Shown one piece after another: positions 1 to 7,097 of a DNA stretch of 58,507 nucleotides. The translations under genes were made by a program, and so were the position numbers. Source of the stretch: an uncultured Prevotellaceae bacterium (GTDB lineage: Bacteria; Bacteroidota; Bacteroidia; Bacteroidales; Bacteroidaceae); the NCBI GenBank assembly GCA_946406435.1, contig CAMJKP010000014.1, positions 1-58,507 of the forward strand, written 5' to 3'. The notes under the pieces are model-generated. The model made no database searches and had not been told where the DNA came from. It worked only from the letters and a program-made list of their open reading frames with translations. How positions within the stretch are numbered: the first letter of the stretch is position 1; each line of letters starts with the position of its first letter.

Positions 1-2
1 AC

Positions 3-875
3 TTTTCTACCGTTTTAATCAAAACAAATTGGTACACAACAAGTTGCAAATACTCTGGCTGGAATCTTACCTCTGTAACAGTTCCAAATTCCATAACGAA
101 TATCGAAGAATCTGCTTTCTCGATGTGTACAAGTCTTACCTCAATCACAATTCCTAATACAATTACAAGTATAGAAAAAGCGACTTTCTTTGCTTGTCAA
201 GGTTTTAAGTCTATCACAATTCCTAATTCCGTGACAAGTATTAAGATGCAAGCTTTTTGTGCTTGTAATGCTCTTACCTCAATCACAATTCCTAATTCTG
301 TGATCAGTCTTGGTGAAATGGCTTTTGTAGGTTGTTCTGCTCTTAGATTTGTTTCTCTTCCTGAATCTTTGACTGATTTCGACAAGGAGGTTTTTCGTGA
401 TTGTGATAGCCTGATTACGGTTGTAAATCTTTCCAAGACGCCTCAAAATATAACTGATGGTACATTCTCTGTATATGGCACTCTCCATGTGCTTCCAGGT
501 TGCAAGGCAGCATACGAGGTCGCTGACGTATGGAAGAACTTTACTATTGTAGAGGATGCAGACCTTCCTGCGGAGGTGATAGCTGTTTCTGACCTAATTG
601 CTGCTATCGGAAAAGTTGAAAATACAGAGGAAAGCAAGGCGAAGATTGCTGCAGCTCGTTCTGCATACGATGCTCTGACAAAGGAGCAACAGACTCTTGT
701 AAAGAATCTCAGCGTTCTTGTTGAGGCAGAAAACGCATACAAACAATTTGAAACAACAGGTATTGCGAATGTTGAGACAAAGGCAGAAAATAAGGCCGGA
801 AAGTACCTTGAAAACGGTAAGATCGTAATTGTAAAGGATAGTAAGAAATACAATCTGAATGGTCAGGCAGAATAA
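3..875 (+). CDS. BspA-like leucine-rich-repeat surface protein, 5'-truncated
   Basis: The reading frame is open to the left edge, so the gene begins outside the window; the ATG at 123 lies inside a repeat and is not the true start. At least four TpLRR (LRR_5) units of the form LTSITIPNSVTSI..AF..C are visible, typical of secreted Bacteroidota adhesin-like BspA proteins. They are followed by an Ala/Glu/Lys-rich helical linker (about residues 150-215 of the visible part) and a tail ending in TGI..V, then ENGKIVIVKD and YNLNGQ. The 952-residue protein at 14486-17344 has a similar tail, so this looks like a conserved sorting or anchoring module; its role is inferred. A strong terminator follows. 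Surface location is inferred from the family because the signal peptide is outside the window. Confidence 0.85.
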   Translation, partial: FSTVLIKTNWYTTSCKYSGWNLTSVTVPNSITNIEESAFSMCTSLTSITIPNTITSIEKATFFACQGFKSITIPNSVTSIKMQAFCACNALTSITIPNSVISLGEMAFVGCSALRFVSLPESLTDFDKEVFRDCDSLITVVNLSKTPQNITDGTFSVYGTLHVLPGCKAAYEVADVWKNFTIVEDADLPAEVIAVSDLIAAIGKVENTEESKAKIAAARSAYDALTKEQQTLVKNLSVLVEAENAYKQFETTGIANVETKAENKAGKYLENGKIVIVKDSKKYNLNGQAE

Positions 876-908
876 AATTTTTGTTCGGATTATCTTATTG
901 TAATACAG

Positions 909-950
909 AAAAACTCCTCACTTGCTTTGTCAGGTGGGGAGTTTTTCTTT
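909..950 (+). terminator. Rho-independent terminator after the BspA-like gene
   Basis: A 13-bp stem (909-921 with 934-946, AAAAACTCCTCAC pairing with GTGGGGAGTTTTT, one G-T pair) is followed by T residues. The A-rich left side would let it also serve the convergent minus-strand regulator gene. Confidence 0.85.
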
Positions 951-988
951 TGACCGATTGGGGTATTTCTGTTGGGACAATGTAAGGA

Positions 989-1705
989 TCAGAACGACCT
1001 CGTCTCTATAAACTCCTTGAACTGAGCCTGATACCCTTCAGGCACATGGATGATTTCCTCTCCAATGTAGATGCAGTCATTGCGGTCAATCTTCTTTATC
1101 TTATCAACGGCGATGATGTAAGAGCGGTGTACGCGCAGGAACTTATCTGTGGGGAGCATCGCCTCGACTGCTTTCATCGTGAGGTGGGTGATGAGGGGCT
1201 TGCTTTCTCCATCGAGATAGAACATGACATAATCCTTCATTCCGCTTACGTAGGTGATGCTGTCGATAGTGATATTACGCAGTTCGCCATCCACGCGGAT
1301 GAAGAGGCTCTTCGTCTTGTTGTCTTCATCAGCGGGCTCACGCTCATACCATTGCTTCGCCTTCTCAACTGCCGAGAGAAACTTGTTATAGCGGATAGGC
1401 TTCAATAGGAAGTCGAGAGCAGACACCTCGTAACTCTCGAAAGCATATTCCTTGAATGCTGTGGTGAAGATGACACGGGTGTTGGCGGGAATCATGTGAG
1501 CCAGTTCCATGCCGTTGAGGTCAGGCATCTGGATGTCGAGGAAAAGCAAGTCAGGCTTCTGCTCTTTGATGGCATTGATAGCCTCGACAGAATCCGTGAA
1601 CGAGCCGAGGAGTCGTAGGTCAGGGGTTTTCGTGACGAACGATTCCAACAGTTTGACGGCTAACGGCTCGTCATCTACGATTATACATGATATTAGTTGA
1701 TTCAT
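989..1705 (-). CDS. LytTR-family response regulator
   Basis: Cytoplasmic two-component response regulator of 238 residues. The receiver domain (about 1-120) has the acidic pair D11/D12, the phospho-acceptor D57 in FLDIQMPDLNG, T81/T82 and K102 in LLKPI. The C-terminal half (about 135-238) is a LytTR DNA-binding domain with the usual FLRVHRSYIIAVDKI core. It starts three bases after the stop of the histidine kinase gene, so the two are cotranscribed and should form a cognate pair. LytTR regulators bind paired 9-10 bp direct repeats about two helical turns apart. The 22-bp-period repeat at 3378-3414, upstream of the first gene of this module, is the best candidate target here (inference). Confidence 0.93.
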   Translation of the reverse strand: MNQLISCIIVDDEPLAVKLLESFVTKTPDLRLLGSFTDSVEAINAIKEQKPDLLFLDIQMPDLNGMELAHMIPANTRVIFTTAFKEYAFESYEVSALDFLLKPIRYNKFLSAVEKAKQWYEREPADEDNKTKSLFIRVDGELRNITIDSITYVSGMKDYVMFYLDGESKPLITHLTMKAVEAMLPTDKFLRVHRSYIIAVDKIKKIDRNDCIYIGEEIIHVPEGYQAQFKEFIETRSF

Positions 1706-1708
1706 ATT

Positions 1709-2773
1709 TTATTGTTTTTTCAGAGTGATTCTGACGTGATAGATGTTGTCGGGAGTGATACTTTGCTCCCACTCATAACGACCATGATAGACAAGTTCAA
1801 GTCGGCGACGGGTGTTCTCCAATCCTATTCCCGAACCGCTACGGTCGGTATCGTTCTTGGGGTAGTTGGTGTTGTCGCAGGTGAATACTAATCGGTCTTC
1901 TTCCTCTTTCAGACAGATGTCAATAGAGGAAGGTCGGTTACTGCTCACACCATGCTTGAACGCATTCTCTATGAGAGAGATAAACAGCAGCGGTGCCACT
2001 TCCAACTGTGGGTTGTGGATGGTGAATTCTGAATTGATAACGGATTTCTCGTTGCAGCGAAGTTTCATCAGGTCAATGAAGTTACGCATGAAATTGATTT
2101 CTCCGTCAATAGGCACCATCTTCTTGTTCGTTTCGTACATTGCATAGCGAAGCAAGTCGGAAAGTTGGGCGATGGCATCCTGAGCACTATCGGCATCAAT
2201 CTGCGTGAGACTGCTGATGTTATTCAGGGTGTTGAACAGGAAATGAGGGTTGATTTGGTTCTTCAACCAAGCGAGTTCAGCCTCCGTGTTCTTTGCTTTC
2301 TCCTCTTTCAACTGCTGCTTAATCCTTCTTGTGCGGATGAAGTGGCGAATGCCGATGGCAATGGCAGCCATGAGACAGTTGAGGATGAAGAACATCAGGA
2401 ATGAGGAGAATATGCCTATCCACATGCGGGAGTCCATACCAGGCATGTGATGCATGTGGGGGATGTTCGGGCGGTGGAAATAGAAGAGGAAGAACCGTGA
2501 GTTCAGTGCGAGGATGAGTACGAGGTTGCAGATAACGAACCACCAATTCCTACGTTTGAAGAAGAGATAAGGCCCAAACAGGTAGAAATTTACAAAGTAA
2601 ACAACGCAGGAGGACATGAACTGCCTCAGAGCCACGAAGAACGAGGGACCGATGGTTGTCACGTCTCTCGTACTTAGGAATGTGGCTAGTGGCAGCACGA
2701 GCAAAACAACTGCCCATACTGCCACGTTAGCCCCTAAGAGCCACAGGTCTTTTTTCTCAATATCTTTTTTCAT
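1709..2773 (-). CDS. LytS/YehU-type sensor histidine kinase
   Basis: Membrane sensor kinase of 354 residues. Four transmembrane segments lie in the first ~150 residues, then a short coiled region and the His_kinase (PF06580) motif NQINPHFLFNTLNNI with the phospho-accepting His. The ATPase part carries ENAFKHG and GSGIGLENTRRRL. I chose the ATG at 2773 (MKKDIEKKD) over an upstream in-frame start, because the promoter -7 box lies at 2781-2788, inside the longer form. By the positive-inside rule the loop between segments 3 and 4 faces the periplasm, and it is rich in His and Met (HRPNIPHMHHMPGMDSRM), suggesting metal or redox sensing (inference). It is cotranscribed with the LytTR regulator. Confidence 0.92.
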   Translation of the reverse strand: MKKDIEKKDLWLLGANVAVWAVVLLVLPLATFLSTRDVTTIGPSFFVALRQFMSSCVVYFVNFYLFGPYLFFKRRNWWFVICNLVLILALNSRFFLFYFHRPNIPHMHHMPGMDSRMWIGIFSSFLMFFILNCLMAAIAIGIRHFIRTRRIKQQLKEEKAKNTEAELAWLKNQINPHFLFNTLNNISSLTQIDADSAQDAIAQLSDLLRYAMYETNKKMVPIDGEINFMRNFIDLMKLRCNEKSVINSEFTIHNPQLEVAPLLFISLIENAFKHGVSSNRPSSIDICLKEEEDRLVFTCDNTNYPKNDTDRSGSGIGLENTRRRLELVYHGRYEWEQSITPDNIYHVRITLKKQ

Positions 2774-2780
2774 TTGTGTG

Positions 2781-2812
2781 CAAAGATACAATTTTAATGT
2801 GAAACTACCAAA
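2781..2812 (-). promoter_or_regulatory. Promoter of the histidine kinase/regulator operon
   Basis: On the minus strand, TTTG (2812-2809), a 20-base spacer and TATCTTTG (2788-2781) match the Bacteroidota primary-sigma consensus. The start codon begins only 8 bases after the last G of the -7 box, so the transcript may be leaderless or nearly so. Confidence 0.75.
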
Positions 2813-2824
2813 ATTATTGCTGAT

Positions 2825-3217
2825 TTATGATCTGGTTTTCATAAAACCGCCATGATGGCTTCTTGATGAAACGATACGGTCGAAATTAATCTTTGCGGTA
2901 TTGCGGACGGTCAGGTCGAAGATTTCCTCGAACTTCTTGTACTGCTTGTCGCTGAGAATCTGCTTCATCTGCTTCTTGTGACGGTCCACAATATTGTTTA
3001 CAGACTTGAAGCCCTTACTTCTACCTCTCTGATGAGAGAGAGACTCCATTGATTCGTTGAACTCTGCCATTGAAACCTTGACTGTCTCCATCTGGTTCTT
3101 GTCCAGTTCCAAATAGCAACTTATTCTCTTGAAGAACAGTGATGCGTCATTACTCTTTGCGTTAGCACTCATTGTCATTGCGAACATTACCACGAGGGCG
3201 AAAATCATCTTTTTCAT
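2825..3217 (-). CDS. Small secreted helical protein upstream of the two-component system
   Basis: 130-residue protein. I start it at the ATG at 3217 because it gives a clean signal peptide (MKKMIFALVVMFAMTMSANA). The longer open frame would add an N-terminus overlapping a structured leader. The mature part is charged and helical, with an LDKNQMETVKVSM..F segment and a later LSDKQYKKFEEIF segment. This spacing resembles periplasmic Spy/CpxP-like or DUF4890-type proteins, but similarity is too weak for a firm family call. The gene ends 51 bases before the kinase start and has its own strong promoter and an adjacent direct repeat. It is plausibly the target, or a periplasmic accessory sensor, of the two-component system encoded just downstream (inference). 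Confidence 0.75.
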   Translation of the reverse strand: MKKMIFALVVMFAMTMSANAKSNDASLFFKRISCYLELDKNQMETVKVSMAEFNESMESLSHQRGRSKGFKSVNNIVDRHKKQMKQILSDKQYKKFEEIFDLTVRNTAKINFDRIVSSRSHHGGFMKTRS

Positions 3218-3304
3218 ATTTCTTATTTTTTTTATTGTTAGACTTTTTGTTTTGTTTTCTGATGCAACGTGCAAAGCACCTCGCACGAAGGAAATAGTCA
3301 ACGT

Positions 3305-3317
3305 CGGCTGCAAGCCG
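3305..3317 (-). promoter_or_regulatory. Small hairpin in the leader of the secreted-protein gene
   Basis: CGGCT-GCA-AGCCG is a perfect 5-bp stem with a 3-base loop, about 90-100 nt upstream of the start codon at 3217 and within the predicted 5' untranslated leader. Its role is unknown; it may stabilise the transcript. Confidence 0.4.
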
Positions 3318-3341
3318 GTGCATGTCTCTGATTTCTGAGTG

Positions 3342-3372
3342 CAAAGGTATGAAGAAAAGGGCTGTCATCAAA
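3342..3372 (-). promoter_or_regulatory. Promoter of the secreted-protein gene at 2825-3217
   Basis: Minus-strand TTTG (3372-3369), a 19-base spacer and TACCTTTG (3349-3342) form a full Bacteroidota promoter. The predicted start near 3335 leaves a leader of roughly 115 nt. Confidence 0.75.
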
Positions 3373-3377
3373 ATCAC

Positions 3378-3414
3378 TTTCGACGTTTCCCCCTATGTCT
3401 TTCGACGTTTCCCC
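3378..3414 (-). promoter_or_regulatory. 22-bp-period direct repeat, candidate LytTR regulator site
   Basis: TTTCGACGTTTCCCC occurs twice (3378-3392 and 3400-3414), exactly 22 bp apart. The inner copy ends 5 bp upstream of the -33 box of the promoter at 3342-3372. Two copies on the same helical face just upstream of a promoter is the usual layout for a LytTR activator, and a LytTR regulator is encoded about 1.7 kb downstream in the same module. Assignment to that regulator is inference. Confidence 0.6.
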
Positions 3415-3548
3415 TTAAAAACTTTTCCCGTTAGACGAATACTCCTAATTCATCGAATTTACGCTATTTAATGGAGTGTTTTCGTGGAATTGGTCTAACT
3501 TACTTTATATTATTAATGTATTGGAGAAAAACTGACGAATAATGGCAA

Positions 3549-3568
3549 TTGTAAATTGTATTTTACAA
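3549..3568. repeat. Short palindrome in AT-rich intergenic DNA
   Basis: TTGTAAA (3549-3555) and TTTACAA (3562-3568) form a perfect 7-bp inverted repeat. It could be an operator or a weak hairpin; no gene is in frame here. Confidence 0.35.
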
Positions 3569-3669
3569 TATTAATATTTTAATTGTAATATAAAGATAAC
3601 AAATTATTAATAAATTTGCGTTTTTAGTAAAAAACTTTATATTTTTATCGCAGTTTTAGTTTTTATTTG

Positions 3670-3786
3670 TAACTTTGCACTCGCAAAACGAAATCAGTCA
3701 GATTTGTGTAACGGACTGATCAACATACAAAGCAAAGTGAAATAAAAAATCGGCGTAGGCTCACTTCGGTGGGCCTTTGTTCGTTT
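3670..3786 (+). ncRNA. Candidate small RNA with its own promoter and terminator
   Basis: A -7 box TAACTTTG (3670-3677), without a clear TTTG at -33, precedes about 100 bases with no credible ORF. The predicted transcript from about 3683 has a 7-bp hairpin (ATCAGTC 3693-3699 with GACTGAT 3714-3720) and an unpaired A-rich middle. It ends in a terminator GGCTCAC-TTCG-GTGGGCC (3758-3775) followed by TTTGTTCGTTT. The UUCG-capped terminator is a strong sign of a deliberate 3' end. I do not recognise the family. A second -7-like box (TAAATTTG, 3611-3618) could give a longer form. Confidence 0.6.
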
Positions 3787-3826
3787 ATGACATCTTGTGG
3801 CTATATTTATTTAGGTAATGTAGGGC

Positions 3827-3858
3827 AAAAAATAACCTCATCCAAATTGGATGAGGTT
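3827..3858 (-). terminator. Terminator of the tRNA gene
   Basis: AACCTCATCC (3834-3843) pairs perfectly with GGATGAGGTT (3849-3858); on the minus strand it is followed by a T-rich tract (3833-3827). It sits 7 bases downstream of the tRNA 3' end. Confidence 0.85.
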
Positions 3859-3864
3859 TCTTAG

Positions 3865-3937
3865 TTGCGGAGGCCCGACTCGAACGAACGACCTCCAGGT
3901 TATGAGCCTGGCGAGCTACCAACTGCTCCACTCCGCG
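3865..3937 (-). tRNA. Initiator tRNA-Met (CAU)
   Basis: A complete cloverleaf can be drawn: acceptor CGCGGAG/CTCCGCA with the C1-A72 mismatch typical of bacterial initiators, D stem GAGC/GCTC (A11-U24, another initiator mark), anticodon stem CCAGG/CCTGG with loop CTCATAA, T stem GTTCG/CGGGC and T loop TTCGAGT. Two details differ from the textbook initiator. The anticodon stem has A29-U41 instead of a third G-C pair, and the T stem has two G-U pairs. CCA is not encoded: CTA follows the discriminator A. Confidence 0.93.
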
Positions 3938-3982
3938 ATGTTATTATCTTGGCAAATGATGTTTCGTTCTCAATTGCGGATG

Positions 3983-4013
3983 CAAAGGTACTGATTTTTT
4001 CTGAAACTGCCAA
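3983..4013 (-). promoter_or_regulatory. Promoter of the initiator tRNA gene
   Basis: Minus-strand TTGG (4013-4010), a 19-base spacer and TACCTTTG (3990-3983), about 45 bases upstream of the tRNA 5' end. Confidence 0.65.
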
Positions 4014-4082
4014 GAAAATCCTCTACTTTTTTGTGTTTGCATGGGTGATTATTCATTTTTCATCCCAAAAGTTTGTGATATT

Positions 4083-4114
4083 TTTGGAATTTACGTAGAA
4101 TTTTTCTATCTTTG
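4083..4114 (+). promoter_or_regulatory. Promoter of the TetR-family gene
   Basis: TTTG (4083-4086), a 20-base spacer and TATCTTTG (4107-4114). The predicted start near 4120 leaves about 20 bases before the ATG at 4141. Confidence 0.75.
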
Positions 4115-4140
4115 CACATGAAAATACGAATGTGCAATCT

Positions 4141-4734
4141 ATGTCAATAAGTAAAACCGAACAAACCTTTGTGGATGTTGCCCGAAAGTTGTTTGCAAAG
4201 AACGGTCTTGAGGGAACCACGATGAATGACATCGCTCGCGAGTCAGGCAAGGGACGTCGTACGCTCTATACCTATTTCAGTAAGAAAGAGGATATCTACT
4301 CAGCTGTTATAGAATCGGAGCTTGAGCGTCTGTCAGAGAAACTCGACGAGGTGGCTGCGAAGAAAATCCGTCCACAGGATAAAATCATCGAGCTTATCTA
4401 TACTCACCTTAATATGATACGCGAGACCGTGGTAAGAAATGGTAATCTCCGTGCTGAGTTCTTCCGTAACATCTGGATGGTAGAGAAGGTGAGGAAGAAG
4501 TTTGATGATGATGAGATTGCGCTTTTCCGTAAGGTGTATCAGAGCGGAGTTAAGTATGGCGAGTTCGACATCGACAACATAAATCTCGTGGCTGATATTA
4601 CTCATTATTGTGTCAAGGGACTTGAGGTTCCATACATTTATGGCCGTATCGGTCAGGGAATGACTGATGACGCCACTCGTCCGATTGTGAGGAAAGTGGT
4701 TTACGGTGCATTGGGTAAGATGCTTGACTCATAG
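4141..4734 (+). CDS. TetR/AcrR-family transcriptional regulator
   Basis: 197-residue one-component regulator. The N-terminus has a classic TetR helix-turn-helix: VARKLFAKNGLEGTTMNDIA, then SGKGRRTLYTYFSKKEDIY. The C-terminal ligand domain is not recognisable in detail. I prefer the ATG at 4141; a GTG at 4132 in the same frame would add three residues. It lies 84 bp upstream of fabG on the same strand. Regulation of fatty acid metabolism or of itself is therefore plausible but unproved. Confidence 0.9.
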   Translation: MSISKTEQTFVDVARKLFAKNGLEGTTMNDIARESGKGRRTLYTYFSKKEDIYSAVIESELERLSEKLDEVAAKKIRPQDKIIELIYTHLNMIRETVVRNGNLRAEFFRNIWMVEKVRKKFDDDEIALFRKVYQSGVKYGEFDIDNINLVADITHYCVKGLEVPYIYGRIGQGMTDDATRPIVRKVVYGALGKMLDS

Positions 4735-4818
4735 GATTCCTCTCCTGTTGCCATTCAGTAGGAGATGAAAATGAATTACGAAAACATTATATTAAAATCT
4801 TAATATTAAATTCAAAAA

Positions 4819-5577
4819 ATGGGATTATTAACAGGTAAGACAGCACTCATCACAGGTGCTGCACGTGGCATCGGTAAGGCTGTTGCCATGAAGTTCGCTC
4901 AGGAAGGTGCTAACATCGCTTTCACTGACCTTGTACTCAACGACGATATGAAGGCTGGTCTCGAAGCTACTCGTAAGGAAATAGAGGCTCTCGGCGTAAC
5001 ATGCCGTGCTTATGCTGGCAATGCTGCTGATTTCGCAGAGACAGAAGCTGTTGTAAAGCAGATTCATGCAGACTTCGGTTCAATCGATGTACTCGTAAAC
5101 AACGCTGGTATCACAAAGGACGGTCTTATGCTCCGTATGTCTGAGGCTCAGTGGGATGCTGTTCTCAGCGTAAACCTTAAGTCTGCGTTCAACTTCATCC
5201 ATGCTTGTGCTCCAATCATGCTCCGTCAGCGTGGCGGTTCTATCATCAACATGTCATCTGTAGTTGGTGTTCATGGAAATGCAGGTCAGTGTAACTACTC
5301 TGCTTCTAAGGCTGGTATGATTGGTCTTGCAAAGTCTATCGCTCAGGAGCTCGGTCCTAAGGGTGTACGTGCTAATGCTGTAGCACCTGGCTTTATCGAG
5401 ACAGCAATGACAGCTCAGTTGCCAGAGGAAATCCGTCAGGACTGGATGAAGAAGATTCCACTCCGTCGTGGTGGTCAGGTAGAGGATATTGCTAACGTAT
5501 GTCTGTTCCTCGCTTCTGACATGTCAAGCTACGTAAGCGGTCAGGTTATCCAGATTGATGGTGGTATGAATATGTAA
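4819..5577 (+). CDS. fabG: 3-oxoacyl-[acyl-carrier-protein] reductase
   Basis: Cytoplasmic NADPH-dependent short-chain dehydrogenase (252 residues) that reduces 3-oxoacyl-ACP in fatty acid elongation. Visible motifs are the nucleotide-binding ITGAARGIGKAV near residue 10, NNAGI, the catalytic Ser in INMSSVVG, the YSASK Tyr-Lys pair, and PGFIETAMT. The C-terminus GQVIQIDGGMNM is typical of FabG rather than other SDRs. Length and motif order match the family. It is probably transcribed with or just after the TetR gene and ends at a strong terminator. Confidence 0.93.
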   Translation: MGLLTGKTALITGAARGIGKAVAMKFAQEGANIAFTDLVLNDDMKAGLEATRKEIEALGVTCRAYAGNAADFAETEAVVKQIHADFGSIDVLVNNAGITKDGLMLRMSEAQWDAVLSVNLKSAFNFIHACAPIMLRQRGGSIINMSSVVGVHGNAGQCNYSASKAGMIGLAKSIAQELGPKGVRANAVAPGFIETAMTAQLPEEIRQDWMKKIPLRRGGQVEDIANVCLFLASDMSSYVSGQVIQIDGGMNM

Positions 5578-5662
5578 TAGACAAACTTAATAGACAAACT
5601 GGAAAATTTGGAGATTCAAAAGACTCTGGATTTTTCAGTTTTTTTTCTTTGTAAACAAAAAG

Positions 5663-5700
5663 AAAATAGGCAGATCTTCGCAGACCTGCCTATTTTATTT
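5663..5700 (+). terminator. Terminator between fabG and the convergent DUF4890-like gene
   Basis: AAAATAGGCAG (5663-5673) pairs perfectly with CTGCCTATTTT (5686-5696); it has A- and T-rich flanks on both sides, so it can act in both directions. Confidence 0.85.
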
Positions 5701-5702
5701 AG

Positions 5703-5724
5703 AATACGTACCGAAGTACGTATT
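5703..5724. repeat. Perfect 9-bp hairpin next to the fabG terminator
   Basis: AATACGTAC-CGAA-GTACGTATT is a perfect stem with a 4-base loop, 6 bases after the terminator stem. There is no strong T tract, so it is more likely a protein-binding palindrome or RNA-stabilising hairpin than a second terminator. The gap 5578-5829 holds nothing else I can support. Confidence 0.6.
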
Positions 5725-5829
5725 TGGTGTTTAACTCATTTCACAACGTGTTGCACACCGATGACGAAAAACTAAGATTACTAAAATTCAAACCTATGAT
5801 TTATATGTTTTGTCTTATTGTTTTAGGAC

Positions 5830-6246
5830 TTACCATTGTGGAGGACCTTGGCGGTTCTGACGCTCTTGGCGTCTTTTCTCCATGTCTTCCGTATAAGCCT
5901 TGAACTGGTCGGCAGTCATAATCTTCTGCAGTTCCTCATTGTACTGCTTCATCATTTCCTGCCAGTTACCGCCCGGACGAGGACCTTGCTGTGGAGCCTG
6001 TGCTCCTTCTGGTCTCTGTGGACGTTGACCGTTACCGCGTGACATCATCTGCTTCTCGTTGAGCTCTTTAAGCGCAGCCGCCTGTTTCTCATCGAGACCG
6101 TATTTCTGAACCATCATATCTGTGCGTCTCTTGACCCATTCTGAACGGTCCATACGTGGTCGCTGATTGCCACCTTGCTCATTCTGTGCTGAGGCACCCG
6201 TGCCAACAGCAGCTATCAAAAAGATAGATACTAAGAATTTCTTCAT
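5830..6246 (-). CDS. Secreted DUF4890/Spy-like protein
   Basis: 138 residues with a signal peptide (MKKFLVSIFLIAAVGTGASA). The mature protein is rich in Gln, Arg, Met, Pro and Gly. Helical segments RRTDMMVQKYGLDEKQAAAL and MMKQYNEELQKIMTADQFKAY flank a Pro/Gln/Gly linker. The repeated 'L..Q...L' and 'T..Q...Y' pattern is that of periplasmic Spy/CpxP-like and DUF4890 proteins common in Bacteroidota. It probably acts in the periplasm as a stress or metal-related helper; the molecular role is unknown. It has its own promoter and is monocistronic. Confidence 0.8.
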   Translation of the reverse strand: MKKFLVSIFLIAAVGTGASAQNEQGGNQRPRMDRSEWVKRRTDMMVQKYGLDEKQAAALKELNEKQMMSRGNGQRPQRPEGAQAPQQGPRPGGNWQEMMKQYNEELQKIMTADQFKAYTEDMEKRRQERQNRQGPPQW

Positions 6247-6327
6247 AACAATAATTAAAAGTTGTATTAAGCGTAATTTTAAATCTTGCTAAGACATCAT
6301 GGATTCCTATGTCTATCCTTTCGACTG

Positions 6328-6360
6328 CAAAATTAATAAAAAGTTTAGTAAATCTGCAAA
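6328..6360 (-). promoter_or_regulatory. Promoter of the DUF4890-like gene
   Basis: Minus-strand TTTG (6360-6357), a 21-base spacer and TAATTTTG (6335-6328), giving a leader of about 75 nt. Confidence 0.65.
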
Positions 6361-6398
6361 AAAAAAGAGAAAAAATTCCATATTTGATGTTTTTTTAC

Positions 6399-6406
6399 TA
6401 ATTTTG
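6399..6406 (+). promoter_or_regulatory. -7 box directly before the first DUF4230 gene
   Basis: TAATTTTG ends 7 bases before the ATG at 6414, the same distance as at the histidine kinase gene. No -33 TTTG at normal spacing is evident, so the call rests on the -7 box. Confidence 0.5.
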
Positions 6407-6413
6407 TGGTCTA

Positions 6414-7097
6414 ATGAATGACAAAAAAAGGAAAATAGGAGCATTTTTGGGAATTATTGCACTTTTGCTTGTTGTGTTTTTGGCAGGCAGATGTGTCGCT
6501 TTTTCTTCCGATTCAAAAACAGAGGAAAAAGTTGATTCCGTTTCTGGACCTACATTATTAATGCAGTTGCAACGTTGTTCCCGACTGAATACTGCAGAGG
6601 TCAAGCTTCATAAGATTATAACTCATGACGACGAGTTGAAATTATCGGGAAATCTCATGGGCAAGGAGTTGTCGGTCAATATCCCTGCAGGAAGACGTAA
6701 GGTTGCCATTCCGCTCTATGCAACCGTAAAGGCGAGCATAGACCTTGGAAAGGTTACTGATGAGGATATCGTGCGTGAAGGCGACAAGATAACGGTTTTC
6801 CTCCCAGAACCTGATGTAGAGATAACAGAGACGCATATCGACCATGAAGGCGTAAAGCAGTACGTGGCTCTTACACGCAGGAACTTCAGCGACGAGGAGT
6901 TACAGAAGTATGAGCTGGAAGGCCGTAAGTCTATAGAGGCGTCGCTTGGCAGTCTTGGTCTTGAGAATATGGCTCGTGAGAGTGCCGCCCGACAGTTGAT
7001 ACCTATTGTGCAGGCATTTGGATTCAAGGATACAGATATAACCATTACATTCCGTAAAGATGAAAAGAATAACACGATTCTTAGGAGGCTTGAATAA
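6414..7097 (+). CDS. DUF4230 membrane-anchored protein (first copy)
   Basis: 227 residues. One N-terminal transmembrane segment (about 10-28, AFLGIIALLLVVFLAG) anchors an extracytoplasmic or periplasmic domain. The domain has the DUF4230 pattern: an N-terminal L.T.E....K strand, IPLYATVKASIDLGKV, then DKITVFLPEPDVEI. The family is widespread but its function is unknown. The start is fixed by the upstream promoter box and by a good membrane segment. The last 38 bases overlap the start of the next gene in another frame, indicating translational coupling with its paralogue. Confidence 0.85.
   Translation: MNDKKRKIGAFLGIIALLLVVFLAGRCVAFSSDSKTEEKVDSVSGPTLLMQLQRCSRLNTAEVKLHKIITHDDELKLSGNLMGKELSVNIPAGRRKVAIPLYATVKASIDLGKVTDEDIVREGDKITVFLPEPDVEITETHIDHEGVKQYVALTRRNFSDEELQKYELEGRKSIEASLGSLGLENMARESAARQLIPIVQAFGFKDTDITITFRKDEKNNTILRRLE

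Noticed and set aside
3430..3499. Inverted repeat GTTAGAC/GTCTAAC enclosing ACTCC/GGAGT
   Set aside because: The two halves have unequal spacing (4 versus 15 bases), so no single good stem forms; it may be chance in AT-rich DNA.
3865..4098. Plus-strand ORF across the tRNA (MRRPDSNERPPGYEPGELPT...)
   Set aside because: It is the well-known spurious reading of the complement of a tRNA gene; the tRNA structure explains the sequence.
4132..4140. GTG start for the TetR-family gene
   Set aside because: An ATG three codons later fits the family start and normal Bacteroidota usage better.
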